Assembly (NCBI GenBank): GCA_032718475.1
Contig: JAUCBJ010001646.1
Coordinates: forward strand, 1-57,871
Origin: Nemertoderma westbladi
Lineage: Eukaryota > Xenacoelomorpha > Nemertodermatida > Nemertodermatidae
DNA: 57,871 nucleotides
Reading direction: 5' to 3'
In this document: in pieces, positions 34,374 to 47,703 of the stretch
How positions within the stretch are numbered: position 1 is the stretch's first letter
Layout of the letters: every line of letters begins with the position of its first letter
Notes under the pieces: model-generated
Database searches by the model: none
The model's input: only the letters and a program-made list of their open reading frames with translations
Told to the model about the DNA's origin: nothing
Program-made: the position numbers and the translations under genes

Positions 34374-34375
34374 CT

Positions 34376-35396
34376 ACTACTACTAGGATCGGCGTGCTGC
34401 ATTTCAGCTGCATTATTAAGAATGCTGTGCCGGCTTGTCGACAAAATTGCTCCGCCACAACTCCGTATCACCCATGACATTTGCTAGATCATCCGCATCT
34501 TCAAGGCCAGTATCCTTTAAGATGCGTCTCAAGAAAGTCATGGGCTGTCCACCATGCTTTTTCACTCCATGAGGCTGCCAAAGTACAAGATTTATGCACT
34601 GGCTGGTCCTCACGCCGAAAGCAATGTCCTGCAAAGCGGAGGCGATTTTGTTCTAGTGTCAAGCTTGGGGGAACCAATGAGACACCTCCAATGTTATATA
34701 GTGTCTGGTTGGAGATGTGTGCATTGTACTTGACACAATGAACCCGGCGTAGCATTCTTGTGAATGTGTCATCCAGAGATTTGGTGTCCTCAGCAGTTAG
34801 AGCCCAGAATGGACTCCCATAGAGTCCTCAGCAAGTCTCTGATCGGATGAGCATAAGCTCAAAGGATGGTATGCTTGAGCATGTGGACGACTTCTGTTAC
34901 CTGGGATCATGGATCCGGAAGTCAGGTGAGGACCTTCGAATACGTAAGGGAAAGGCATGGGCAGCCTTGAATAGGCTTTCCAGGATTTGGAAGTCACCGA
35001 GAATTAATCGGAAACTTAAGGTCCGATTATTTAGAGCAGCAGTAGTTCCAGTACTCCTCTACGGGAGTCCATGCTGGGCTCTAACTGCTGAGGACACCAA
35101 ATCTCTGGATGGCACATTCACAAGAATGCTACGCCGGGTTCATTGTGTCAAGTACAATGCACACATCTCCAACCAGACACTATATAACATTGGAGGTGTC
35201 TCATTGGTTCCCCCAAGCTGACCAAAAGTGACCAATTCTGATATATAATCTATCTGGCCTTGATGATGCAGATGATCTAGCAAATGTCATGGGTGATAGG
35301 GAGTTGTGGCGGCGCAATTTTGTCGACAAGCCGGCACAGCATTCTTAAAAATGAAGCTGCAATGCAGCATTTCTATACTAGTAGTACTAGTAGTTG
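34376..35396. mobile_element. RTE LINE copy C: two 3' ends head-to-head (fold-back)
   Basis: 34376-34824 is RTE 3' sequence on minus; 34825-35396 is the same region on plus. Both have their AGT-type tails on the outside. The arms are an inverted repeat of several hundred bp. In the plus arm a block between CCCCCAAGC and GGCCTTGATGATG is replaced by ~38 bp of unrelated sequence. The overlap of both arms rules out simple twin priming, which gives non-overlapping halves. Confidence 0.8.
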
Positions 35397-35502
35397 TTAG
35401 GCTGCGGGTTAGGCTTAGGGGCATTTTTTTATTTATTTCTCATTTAATCCGAATATTCGTATTAAAATATCCATAGAGCACATTACACTATATTTACAAA
35501 TT

Positions 35503-35644
35503 AAAATTATACTAAAAAGACAATAAAAAGAGGTTACACGTTAATTTAAATTCAGTATCTGAGGAAACAATACGAATTGTTTCCTGAGATATCGAATTTA
35601 AACTAACGTGTAACCTCTTTTTATTGTCTTTTTAGTATAATTTT
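35503..35644. repeat. 142-bp imperfect palindrome
   Basis: Arms of ~68 bp (containing AGGTTACACGTTA and its complement) meet at about 35573 with few mismatches. It is a long cruciform-capable hairpin and could be a MITE-like foldback. No gene. Confidence 0.8.
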
Positions 35645-35711
35645 CTATAGATCTATATTATTACCAAGGTTTTTAGTTATTTTATACGAGTTATTACGAG
35701 TTATTTACACG

Positions 35712-35945
35712 CGGAGTAGCATCTACTCCAAGAGGTCCATGCCATATTTAATATCTAACAACATACTAGATTTACTACAATCCGGCTTTCGACCTGGTCA
35801 CTCAGTGCAAACCTGCTTAATGTATCTTGACAATATCATCCGCGATGTTATGGATTCTGGGAAAATAGTCGGGATGGTTGCCATTGACCTCCAAAAAGCG
35901 TTCGACATGGTCGACCACAACATTCTGCTCCATAAGTTGAGGTGC
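35712..35945 (+). pseudogene. Jockey/CR1-type LINE reverse transcriptase fragment
   Basis: SGFRPGHSVQTCLMYLDNI, then VAIDLQKAFDMVDHNILLHKL, match RT blocks around the first catalytic Asp in non-RTE LINEs. The match stops near 35945, just before a perfect hairpin (35967-35995). About 70 residues remain. Confidence 0.7.
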
Positions 35946-35966
35946 ATTCGAGCGCACTTTAGGTTG

Positions 35967-35995
35967 ATGCTATCTTCTCACTGGGAAGATAGCAT
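35967..35995. repeat. 11-bp-arm perfect hairpin
   Basis: ATGCTATCTTC and GAAGATAGCAT flank a 7-base loop. It lies between the LINE fragment and the possible solo LTR. Confidence 0.7.
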
Positions 35996-36003
35996 GGGGG
36001 GAG

Positions 36004-36557
36004 TGTCAGCGTATCAAATTCACTGCACTACCCAGCAGAAAATGGGGAAAGTGGCTTTTTAGTTGATTAAATTATAGTTGATTAGGTGACATTATCAATA
36101 TAATGTCACCTAACAATTGGCACCTAGCAATATACACTGCCAGCCACAGGGAAAGATGCCATCGCACAGCTCATCTCAGGGTAGAAGCTAGCATAGGAAC
36201 AGGGGATAGATCAACCAATGGAGGGACAGCATGTGTCCAATTACAGCGCGTCCACTGGTTGGCCACTCCTAGGTAGCTAATGTTTCCCATGTAATATATA
36301 ACCGTTATTCTGTCAATTGTACTTTAGTTGGTATATTGGGTGAGCAGAAGTTTTCAACCGCCGTCGTTGTCTGCTATCATTGTGATTAGTGTTGTACTGA
36401 TTACTATCGGTACTTGTATACTTATAAGAGATTAACAACATTAACACCAAACTCCTTTATTATAACCAGCCTTCGCGGCCTTCAGTCATTTAGCCGCAGT
36501 AAGCGGACGCGGCGACGCATATTGGGATTCCCTCGCCAACTCAGGGAACCCGTCACA
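36004..36557 (+). repeat. possible solo LTR
   Basis: A purine tract (GGGGGGAG) precedes TGTCAGCG. A TATATAA lies near 36293, and the segment ends CCCGTCACA. There is no matching target duplication and no partner LTR, so this is a suggestion. A perfect 13-bp-arm hairpin (36083-36112) lies inside. Confidence 0.3.
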
Positions 36558-37344
36558 CAATCATTTCGCCAAGTTTTCCTAATAATAACTTTTCAATATA
36601 AGGGAAAATTTTTACTATTGATGAATGAATGTCAGGAAAATCTTCATCAGTTGGAAGAATGTAAACATAGATTTCTAAACGGTTATCGTGATTGAGACTG
36701 GCCACTACCTCTGACTGCAGACTCTCGACCCAACTTAAAAGTGATTTTTGGTACCAGTACAACATACCAGTATATACCAGTGACTGAATAACTGCACGTC
36801 TCGGTACCGGCAACCAAGGCGGCCTAAATATAGTATACAAGCGACTGGTAACCCCCTTGGGCCTACCTTATTGTTCCTACGACAGTCGGCATTGTTTATT
36901 TCTCGCCATCGACAGAGCCGAGTTCCCTTTCCTATGGGCAGAGATTGCCTGTTCCAAGCGTCCCCGCGAGTTAGTTGTCGTCCTCGTGGTTTGGGCCGTT
37001 CTCCCATCGTGTGGTTTTCTGCTAGCAATTTCACCCCGTACCGAGTTCAGGCTCGCGGACAACCTACTGGACCGGGAGCCAAGCCGTTTTCCCCCACGTC
37101 CACACCTACCAGGGAAAGTTTCACATGCAAGCTTTTTCTTCTTTGAACCTTTTTCTAAACCACGCAGGTGAGGAATATTTGTTCTGTTCACTTAACTGTC
37201 TCACCCACCTCATTGATTTAATTACCTGTTCATATAACTGTTTCATCCCATCTCATTGTGTTAATTACCTGTTCATATAACTGTTTCATCCCATTTCATC
37301 GTTTAAATTATCAAACAAATCAAACCCACTCACCCATCCTCCAG
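36558..37344. other. non-coding stretch with a short tandem repeat
   Basis: No supported CDS. Two full and one or more partial copies of a ~44-bp unit (with TTAATTACCTGTTCATATAA) lie at about 37165-37305. A donor-like CAG|GTGAGG occurs at 37165-37173 and an acceptor-like CCTCCAG at 37338-37344, just before the SAP-domain ORF. Confidence 0.45.
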
Positions 37345-37908
37345 ATAGATACCCTTAAGGTCAGTGATCTTAAGCTCCAGCTCAAGTCTTGTGGCCTCCC
37401 CACAACCGGCAAGAAGAAAGTGTTGAAGACCCGTCTGCTGAATGCCACAGCCCCTTCACCTCCCATCAACACTCATCACCCAACAGGTCCAGATGTGTCA
37501 AGTTCACCACAACCTACCAATGCTCCCTATGCACCCCACTTACCCTCTCTGGGTGCCTCATCGGATTCTCTCCCTTATATTGACTCTATAAGAGACCAAC
37601 CCTCCGTCATACCCAAGGCTTGTCGTGATCTGTGGGCTGATGTGGTCAGCGGAGTGTTCGAATCCATCTACTCGGATCCCCTTAACCCTATCAACTGGGT
37701 ACCAGCCTTCCTTCTATCTCCATGCATTCTGGCTAACCCCAAAAGGGCAGGGTGCTGCCATTGGAAAGACATAGAGAAGTTAGTCAAGTCCCGGCTACGA
37801 AAATGGCTTAACGGTGACATCCTTAGACTCTGGGAAGGGTCATGCTCCAACTACTCCACATCCAGGAAACCGAAACGGCTCAGAAAGTCAACCCGAGTCA
37901 ATTCGTGA
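37345..37908 (+). CDS. SAP-domain protein fragment, probably a retroelement ORF
   Basis: The frame is open from 37258, but the recognisable part begins at 37345, right after an acceptor-like CCTCCAG. Residues TLKVSDLKLQLKSCGLPT and the following KKKVLKTRLL form a SAP domain, a DNA-binding helix-extension-helix. Then come a Pro/Ser-rich linker and a segment with WVPAFLLSPCILANPKRAG and RLRKWLNGDILRLWEG. That segment resembles the region ahead of the RT in some animal retroelement proteins; this is from memory. The 40-bp minisatellite cuts the ORF off at 37908, so no RT follows. There is no ATG at the exon-like start, which suggests either an upstream exon or a relic. Confidence 0.5.
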   Translation: MDTLKVSDLKLQLKSCGLPTTGKKKVLKTRLLNATAPSPPINTHHPTGPDVSSSPQPTNAPYAPHLPSLGASSDSLPYIDSIRDQPSVIPKACRDLWADVVSGVFESIYSDPLNPINWVPAFLLSPCILANPKRAGCCHWKDIEKLVKSRLRKWLNGDILRLWEGSCSNYSTSRKPKRLRKSTRVNS

Positions 37909-37911
37909 GTT

Positions 37912-40900
37912 GCATTGTCACACAATAGAAACTGATTCCTGATAAACAGATCCATTGTCACACAATAGAAACTGATTCCTGATAAACAGACGCATTGTCA
38001 CACAATAGGAACTGATTCCTGATAAACAGATCCATTGTCACACAATAGAAACTGATTCTGATAAACAGACGCATTGTCACACAATAGAAACTGATTCCTG
38101 ATAAACAGATCCATTGTCACACAATAGAAACTGATTCCTGATAAACAGATCCATTGTCACACAATAGAAACTGATTCCTGATAAACAGATCCATTGTCAC
38201 ACAATAGAAACTGATTCCTGATAAACAGATACATTGTCACACAATAGAAACTGATTCTGATAAACAGACGCATTGTCACACACTAGAAACTGATTCCTGA
38301 TAAACAGATCCATTTTCACACAATAGAAACTGATTCCTGATAAACAGATCCATTGTCACACAATAGAAACTGATTCCTGATAAACAGACGCATTGTCACA
38401 CAATAGGAACTGATTCCTGATAAACAGACGCATTGTCACACACTAGAAACTGATTCCTGATAAACAGATCCATTTTCACACAATAGAAACTGATTCCTGA
38501 TAAACAGATCCATTGTCACACAATAGAAACTGATTCCTGATAAACAGACGCATTGTCACACAATAGGAACTGATTCCTGATAAACAGACGCATTGTCACA
38601 CAATATAAACTGATTCCTGATAAACAGACCCATTGTCACACAATAGAAACTGATTCCTGATAAACAGACGCATTGTCACACAATAGAAACTGATTCCTGA
38701 TAAACAGACCCATTGTCACACATTAGAAACTGATTCCTGATAAACAGACCCATTGTCACACAATAGAAACTGATTCCTGATAAACAGACCCATTGTCGCA
38801 CAATAGAAACTGATTCCTGATAAACAGACGCATTGTCACACAATAGAAACTGATTCCTGATAAACAGACGCATTGCCACACAATAGAAACTGATCTCTGA
38901 TAAACAGACCCATTGTCACACAATAGAAAGTGATTCGTGATAAACAGACCCATTGCCACACAATAGAAACTGATTCCTGATAAACAGACGCATTGTCACA
39001 CAATAGAAACTGATTCCTGATAAACAGACGCATTGCCACACAATAGAAACTGATTCCTGATAAACAGCCCCATTGCCACACAATAGAAACTGATTCCTGA
39101 TAAACAGACGCATTGCCACACAATAGAAACTGATCTCTGATAAACAGACCCATTGTCACACAATGGAAAGTGATTCGTGATAAACAGACCCATTGTCACA
39201 CAAAAGAAACTGATTCCTGATAAACAGACCCATTGTCACACAATAGAAAGTGATTCGTGATAAACAGACCCATTGTCACACAATAGAAACTGATTCCTGA
39301 GAAACGGCCCATTGTCACACAATAGAAACTGATTCCTGATAAACAGACGCATTGCCACACAATAGAAACTGATTCCTGATAAACAGACCCATTGTCACAC
39401 AATATAAACTGATTCCTGAGAAACGGCCCATTGTCACACAATAGAAACTGATTCCTGATAAACAGACGCATTGCCACACAATAGGAACTGATCCCTGATA
39501 AACAGACGCATTGCCACACAATAGGAACTGATTCCTGATAAAAAGACACATTGTCACACAATAGAAACTGATTCCTGATAAACAGAAGCATTGCCACACA
39601 ATAGGAACTGATCCCTGATAAACAGACGCATTGCCACACAATAGAAACTGATTCCTGAGAAACGGCCCATTGTCACACAATAGAAACTGATTCCTGATAA
39701 ACAGACGCATTGCCACACAATAGAAACTGATTCCTGATAAACAGACGCATTGCCACACAATAGGAACTGATCCCTAATAAACAGACGCATTGCCACACAA
39801 TAGAAACTGATTCCTGAGAAACGGCCCATTGTCACACAATAGAAACTGATTCCTGATAAACAGACGCATTGTCACACAATAGGAACTGATTCCTGATAAA
39901 CAGCCCCATTGCCACACAATTGGAACTGATTCCTGATAAACAGACCCATTGTCACACAATAGAAACTGATTCCTGATAAACAGACGCATTGCCACACAAC
40001 AGGAACTGATCCCTGATAAACAGACCCATTGTCACACAATAGGAACTGATTCCTGATAAACAGCCCCATTGCCACACAATTGGAACTGATTCCTGATAAA
40101 CAGACCCATTGTCACACAATAGAAACTGATTCCTGATAAACAGACCCATTGTCACACAATAGAAACTGATTCCTGATAAACAGTCGCATTACCACACAAT
40201 AGAAACTGATTCCTGAGAAACGGCCCATTGTCACACAATAGAAACTGATTCCTGATAAACAGACGCATTGCCACACAACAGGAACTGATCCCTGATAAAC
40301 AGACCCATTGTCACACAATAGAAACTGATTCCTGATAAACAGACGCATTGCCACACAACAGGAACTGATCCCTGATAAACAGACCCATTGTCACACAATA
40401 GGAACTGATTCCTGATAAACAGCCCCATTGCCACACAATTGGAACTGATTCCTGATAAACAGACCCATTGTCACACAATAGAAACTGATTCCTGATAAAC
40501 AGACCCATTGTCACACAATAGGAACTGATTCCTGATAAACAGACCCATTGTCACACAATAGGAACTGATTCCTGATAAACAGCCCCATTGCCACACAATA
40601 GAAACTGATTCCTGATAAACAGACCCATTGTCACACAATAGGAACTGATTCCTGATAAACAGACCCATTGCCACACAATAGAAACTGATCTCTGATAAAC
40701 AGACCCATTGTCACACAATAGAAACTGATTCCTGATAAACAGACCCATTGTCACACAATAGGAACTGATTCCTGATAAACAGACACATTGCCACACAATA
40801 GAAACTGATCTCTGATAAACAGACCCATTGTCACACAATAGAAAGTGATTCGTGATAAACAGACCCATTGTCACACAAAAGAAACTGATTCCTGATAAAC

Positions 40901-43900
40901 AGACCCATTGTCACACAATAGAAAGTGATTCGTGATAAACAGACCCATTGTCACACAATAGAAACTGATTCCTGAGAAACGGCCCATTGTCACACAATAG
41001 AAACTGATTCCTGATAAACAGACGCATTGCCACACAATAGAAACTGATTCCTGATAAACAGACCCATTGTCACACAATAGAAACTGATTCCTGAGAAACG
41101 GCCCATTGTCACACAATAGAAACTGATTCCTGATAAACAGACGCATTGTCACACAATAGGAACTGATTCCTGATAAACAGACGCATTGTCACACACTAGA
41201 AACTGATTCCTGATAAACAGATCCATTTTCACACAATAGAAACTGATTCCTGATAAACAGATCCATTGTCACACAATAGAAACTGATTCCTGATAAACAG
41301 ACGCATTGTCACACAATAGGAACTGATTCCTGATAAACAGACGCATTGTCACACAATATAAACTGATTCCTGATAAACAGACCCATTGTCACACAATAGA
41401 AACTGATTCCTGATAAACAGACGCATTGTCACACAATAGAAACTGATTCCTGATAAACAGACCCATTGTCACACATTAGAAACTGATTCCTGATAAACAG
41501 ACCCATTGTCACACAATAGAAACTGATTCCTGATAAACAGACCCATTGTCACACAATAGAAACTGATTCCTGATAAACAGACGCATTGTCACACAATAGA
41601 AACTGATTCCTGATAAACAGACGCATTGCCACACAATAGAAACTGATCTCTGATAAACAGACCCATTGTCACACAATAGAAAGTGATTCGTGATAAACAG
41701 ACCCATTGCCACACAATAGAAACTGATTCCTGATAAACAGACGCATTGTCACACAATAGAAACTGATTCCTGATAAACAGACGCATTGCCACACAATAGA
41801 AACTGATTCCTGATAAACAGCCCCATTGCCACACAATAGAAACTGATTCCTGATAAACAGACGCATTGCCACACAATAGAAACTGATCTCTGATAAACAG
41901 ACCCATTGTCACACAATAGAAAGTGATTCGTGATAAACAGACCCATTGTCACACAAAAGAAACTGATTCCTGATAAACAGACCCATTGTCACACAATAGA
42001 AAGTGATTCGTGATAAACAGACCCATTGTCACACAATAGAAACTGATTCCTGAGAAACGGCCCATTGTCACACAATAGAAACTGATTCCTGATAAACAGA
42101 CGCATTGCCACACAATAGAAACTGATTCCTGATAAACAGACCCATTGTCACACAATATAAACTGATTCCTGAGAAACGGCCCATTGTCACACAATAGAAA
42201 CTGATTCCTGATAAACAGACGCATTGCCACACAATAGGAACTGATCCCTGATAAACAGACGCATTGCCACACAATAGGAACTGATTCCTGATAAAAAGAC
42301 CCATTGTCACACAATAGAAACTGATTCCTGATAAACAGAAGCATTGCCACACAATAGGAACTGATCCCTGATAAACAGACGCATTGCCACACAATAGAAA
42401 CTGATTCCTGAGAAACGGCCCATTGTCACACAATAGGAACTGATTCCTGATAAACAGACGCATTGCCACACAATAGAAACTGATTCCTGATAAACAGACG
42501 CATTGCCACACAATAGGAACTGATCCCTAATAAACAGACGCATTGCCACACAATAGAAACTGATTCCTGAGAAACGGCCCATTGTCACACAATAGAAACT
42601 GATTCCTGATAAACAGACGCATTGTCACACAATAGGAACTGATTCCTGATAAACAGCCCCATTGCCACACAATTGGAACTGATTCCTGATAAACAGACCC
42701 ATTGTCACACAATAGAAACTGATTCCTGATAAACAGACGCATTGCCACACAACAGGAACTGATCCCTGATAAACAGACCCATTGTCACACAATAGGAACT
42801 GATTCCTGATAAACAGCCCCATTGCCACACAATTGGAACTGATTCCTGATAAACAGACCCATTGTCACACAATAGAAACTGATTCCTGATAAACAGACCC
42901 ATTGTCACACAATAGAAACTGATTCCTGATAAACAGTCGCATTACCACACAATAGAAACTGATTCCTGAGAAACGGCCCATTGTCACACAATAGAAACTG
43001 ATTCCTGATAAACAGACGCATTGCCACACTACAGGAACTGATCCCTGATAAACAGACCCATTGTCACACAATAGAAACTGATTCCTGATAAACAGACGCA
43101 TTGCCACACAACAGGAACTGATCCCTGATAAACAGACCCATTGTCACACAATAGGAACTGATTCCTGATAAACAGCCCCATTGCCACACAATTGGAACTG
43201 ATTCCTGATAAACAGACCCATTGTCACACAATAGAAACTGATTCCTGATAAACAGACCCATTGTCACACAATAGGAACTGATTCCTGATAAACAGACCCA
43301 TTGTCACACAATAGGAACTGATTCCTGATAAACAGCCCCATTGCCACACAATAGAAACTGATTCCTGATAAACAGACCCATTGTCACACAATAGGAACTG
43401 ATTCCTGATAAACAGACCCATTGCCACACAATAGAAACTGATCTCTGATAAACAGACCCATTGTCACACAATAGAAACTGATTCCTGATAAACAGACCCA
43501 TTGTCACACAATAGGAACTGATTCCTGATAAACAGACACATTGCCACACAATAGAAACTGATCTCTGATAAACAGACCCATTGTCACACAATAGAAAGTG
43601 ATTCGTGATAAACAGACCCATTGTCACACAAAAGAAACTGATTCCTGATAAACAGACCCATTGTCACACAATAGAAAGTGATTCGTGATAAACAGACCCA
43701 TTGTCACACAATAGAAACTGATTCCTGAGAAACGGCCCATTGTCACACAATAGAAACTGATTCCTGATAAACAGACGCATTGCCACACAATAGAAACTGA
43801 TTCCTGATAAACAGACCCATTGTCACACAATAGAAACTGATTCCTGAGAAACGGCCCATTGTCACACAATAGAAACTGATTCCTGATAAACAGACGCATT

Positions 43901-46900
43901 GCCACACAATAGGAACTGATCCCTGATAAACAGACGCATTGCCACACAATAGGAACTGATTCCTGATAAAAAGACCCATTGTCACACAATAGAAACTGAT
44001 TCCTGATAAACAGAAGCATTGCCACCAATAGGAACTGATCCCTGATATACAGACGCATTGCCACACAATAGAAACTGATTCCTGATAAACAGACCCATTG
44101 CCACACAATAGGAACTGATCCCTAATAAACAGACGCATTGCCACACAATAGAAACTGATTCCTGAGAAACGGCCCATTGTCACACAATAGAAACTGATTC
44201 CTGATAAACAGACGCATTGTCACACAATAGGAACGGATTCCTGATAAACAGCCCCATTGCCACACAATTGGAACTGATTCCTGATAAACAGACCCATTGT
44301 CACACAATAGAAACTGATTCCTGATAAACAGACCCATTGTCACACAATAGGAACTGATTCCTGATAAACAGACCCATTGTCACACAATAGAAACTGATTC
44401 CTGATAAACAGACCCATTGTCACACAATAGAAACTGATTCCTGATAAACAGACGCATTGCCACACAACAGGAACTGATCTCTGATAAACAGACCCATTGT
44501 CACACAATAGGAACTGATTCCTGATAAACAGCCCCATTGCCACACAATTGGAACTGATTCCTGATAAACAGACCCATTGTCACACAATAGAAACTGATTC
44601 CTGATAAACAGACCCATTGTCACACAATAGAAACTGATTCCTGATAAACAGACGCATTGCCACACAACAGGAACTGATCCCTGATAAACAGACCCATTGT
44701 CACACAATAGGAACTGATTCCTGATAAACAGCCCCATTGCCACACAATTGGAACTGATTCCTGATAAACAGACCCATTGTCACACAATAGAAACTGATTC
44801 CTGATAAACAGACCCATTGTCGCACAATAGAAACTGATCCCTGATAAACAGACGCATTGCCACACAATAGAAACTGATTCCTGAGAAACGGCCCATTGTC
44901 ACACAATAGAAACTGATTCCTGATAAACAGACGCATTGCCACACAACAGGAACTGATCCCTGATAAACAGACCCATTGTCACACAATAGAAACTGATTCC
45001 TGATAAACAGACGCATTGCCACACAACAGGAACTGATCCCTGATAAACAGACCCATTGTCACACAATAGGAACTGATTCCTGATAAACAGCCCCATTGCC
45101 ACACAATTGGAACTGATTCCTGATAAACAGACCCATTGTCACACAATAGAAACTGATTCCTGATAAACAGACCCATTGTCACACAATAGGAACTGATTCC
45201 TGATAAACAGCCCCATTGCCACACAATTGGAACTGATTCCTGATAAACAGACCCATTGTCACACAATAGAAACTGATTCCTGATAAACAGACCCATTGTC
45301 ACACAATATGAACTGATTCCTGATAAACAGCCCCATTGCCACACAATTGGAACTGATTCCTGATAAACAGACCCATTGTCACACAATAGGAACTGATTCC
45401 TGAGAAACGGCCCATTGTCACACAATAGAAACTGATTCCTGATAAACAGACGCATTGCCACACAATAGAAACTGATTCCTGATAAACAGACACATTGCCA
45501 AACAATAGAAACTGATTCCTGAGAAACGGCCCATTGTCACACAATAGAAACTGATTCCTGATAAACGGCCCATTGCCACACAATAGAAACTGATTCCTGA
45601 TAAACAGACGCATTGCCACACAATAGAAACTGATTCCTGATAAACATACCCATTGCCACACAATAGAAACTGATTCCTGATAAACAGACCCATTGCCACA
45701 CAATCGATACTGATTCCTGATAAACATACCCATTGCCACACAATAGAAACTGATTCCTGATAAACATACCCATTGCCACACAATAGAAACTGATTCCTGA
45801 TAAACATACCCATTGCCACACAATAGAAACTGATTCCTGATAAACATACCCATTGCCACACAATAGAAACTGATTCCTGATAAACATACCCATTGCCACA
45901 CAATAGAAACTGATTCCTGATAAACAGACCCATTGCCACACAATAGAAACTGATTCCTGATAAACATACCCATTGCCACACAATAGAAACTGATTCCTGA
46001 TAAACATACCCATTGCCACACAATAGAAACTGATTCCTGATAAACAGACCCATTGCCACACAATAGAAACTGATTCCTGATAAACAGACGCATTGCCACA
46101 CAACAGGAACTGATCCCTGATAAACAGACACATTGCCACACAATAGAAACTGATTCCTGAGAAACGGCCCATTGTCACACAATAGAAACTGATTCCTGAT
46201 AAACAGACGCATTGCCACACAATAGAAACTGATTCCTGATAAACAGACACATTGCCAAACAATAGAAACTGATTCCTGAGAAACGGCCCATTGTCACACA
46301 ATAGAAACTGATTCCTGATAAACGGCCCATTGCCACACAATAGAAACTGATTCCTGATAAACAGACGCATTGCCACACAATAGAAACTGATTCCTGATAA
46401 ACATACCCATTGCCACACAATAGAAACTGATTCCTGATAAACAGACCCATTGCCACACAATCGATACTGATTCCTGATAAACATACCCATTGCCACACAA
46501 TAGAAACTGATTCCTGATAAACATACCCATTGCCACACAATAGAAACTGATTCCTGATAAACATACCCATTGCCACACAATAGAAACTGATTCCTGATAA
46601 ACATACCCATTGCCACACAATAGAAACTGATTCCTGATAAACATACCCATTGCCACACAATAGAAACTGATTCCTGATAAACAGACCCATTGCCACACAA
46701 TAGAAACTGATTCCTGATAAACATACCCATTGCCACACAATAGAAACTGATTCCTGATAAACATACCCATTGCCACACAATAGAAACTGATTCCTGATAA
46801 ACAGACCCATTGCCACACAATAGAAACTGATTCCTGATAAACAGACCCATTGCCACACAATAGAAACTGATTCCTGATAAACATACCCATTGCCACACAA

Positions 46901-47703
46901 TAGAAACTGATTCCTGATAAACAGACCCATTGCCACACAATAGAAACTGATTCCTGATAAACATACCCATTGCCACACAATAGAAACTGATTCCTGATAA
47001 ACAGACCCATTGCCACACAATAGAAACTGATTCCTGATAAACATACCCATTGCCACACAATAGAAACTGATTCCTGATAAACAGACGCATTGCCACACAA
47101 TCGATACTGATTCCTGATAAACATACCCATTGCCACACAATAGAAACTGATTCCTGATAAACAGACGCATTGCCACACAATAGAAACTGATTCCTGATAA
47201 ACATACCCATTGCCACACAATAGAAACTGATTCCTGATAAACATACCCATTGCCACACAATAGAAACTGATTCCTGATAAACAGACCCATTGCCACACAA
47301 TAGAAACTGATTCCTGATAAACAGACGCATTGCCACACAATAGAAACTGATTCCTGATAAACATACCCATTGCCACACAATAGAAACTGATTCCTGATAA
47401 ACATACCCATTGCCACACAATAGAAACTGATTCCTGATAAACAGACCCATTGCCACACAATAGAAACTGATTCCTGATAAACAGACCCATTGTCACACAA
47501 TAGAAACTGATTCCTTATAAACAGACGCATTGCCACACAATAGAAACTGATTCCTGATAAACAGACCCATTGTCACACAATAGAAACTGATTCCTTATAA
47601 ACAGACGCATTGCCACACAATAGAAACTGATTCCTTATAAACAGACGCATTGCCACACAATAGAAACTGATTCCTAAGAAACGGCCCATTGTCACACAAT
47701 AGA
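37912..47703. repeat. 40-bp minisatellite, ~245 copies, with higher-order duplications
   Basis: The unit contains CATTGTCACACAATAG, AACTGATTCCTGATAAACAG and a variable ACC/ACG/ATC. Variants (TTGCCACAC, GAGAAACGGCCC, GATCTCTG, AAGTGATTCGTG, CATACCC) appear in long repeated patterns. About 38400-41150 recurs at 41150-43900 with offset 2,753 bp. A further copy of part of it follows, and a 757-bp offset duplication is seen between about 45400 and 46900. Minus-strand ORFs of repeating 40-residue blocks arise because three units are 120 bp and stop-free. I do not regard them as genes. Confidence 0.95.

Noticed and set aside
34376-35396. Twin-priming 5' inversion of one RTE insertion
   Set aside because: Both arms include the 3' terminus, whereas twin priming gives non-overlapping segments.
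36857-37191. Overlapping ORFs of ~100 codons on both strands
   Set aside because: All three frames are open because of GC-rich sequence; none continues in frame into the SAP-domain ORF across the possible intron.
38676-47536. Dozens of minus ORFs with Cys-rich 40-residue blocks
   Set aside because: They come from three 40-bp units (120 bp) lacking stops; each frame is overlapped by equivalent ones and they end at random indels.
37912-47703. CRISPR array
   Set aside because: The 40-bp units are contiguous with no unique spacers, and the genome is eukaryotic with no Cas genes.
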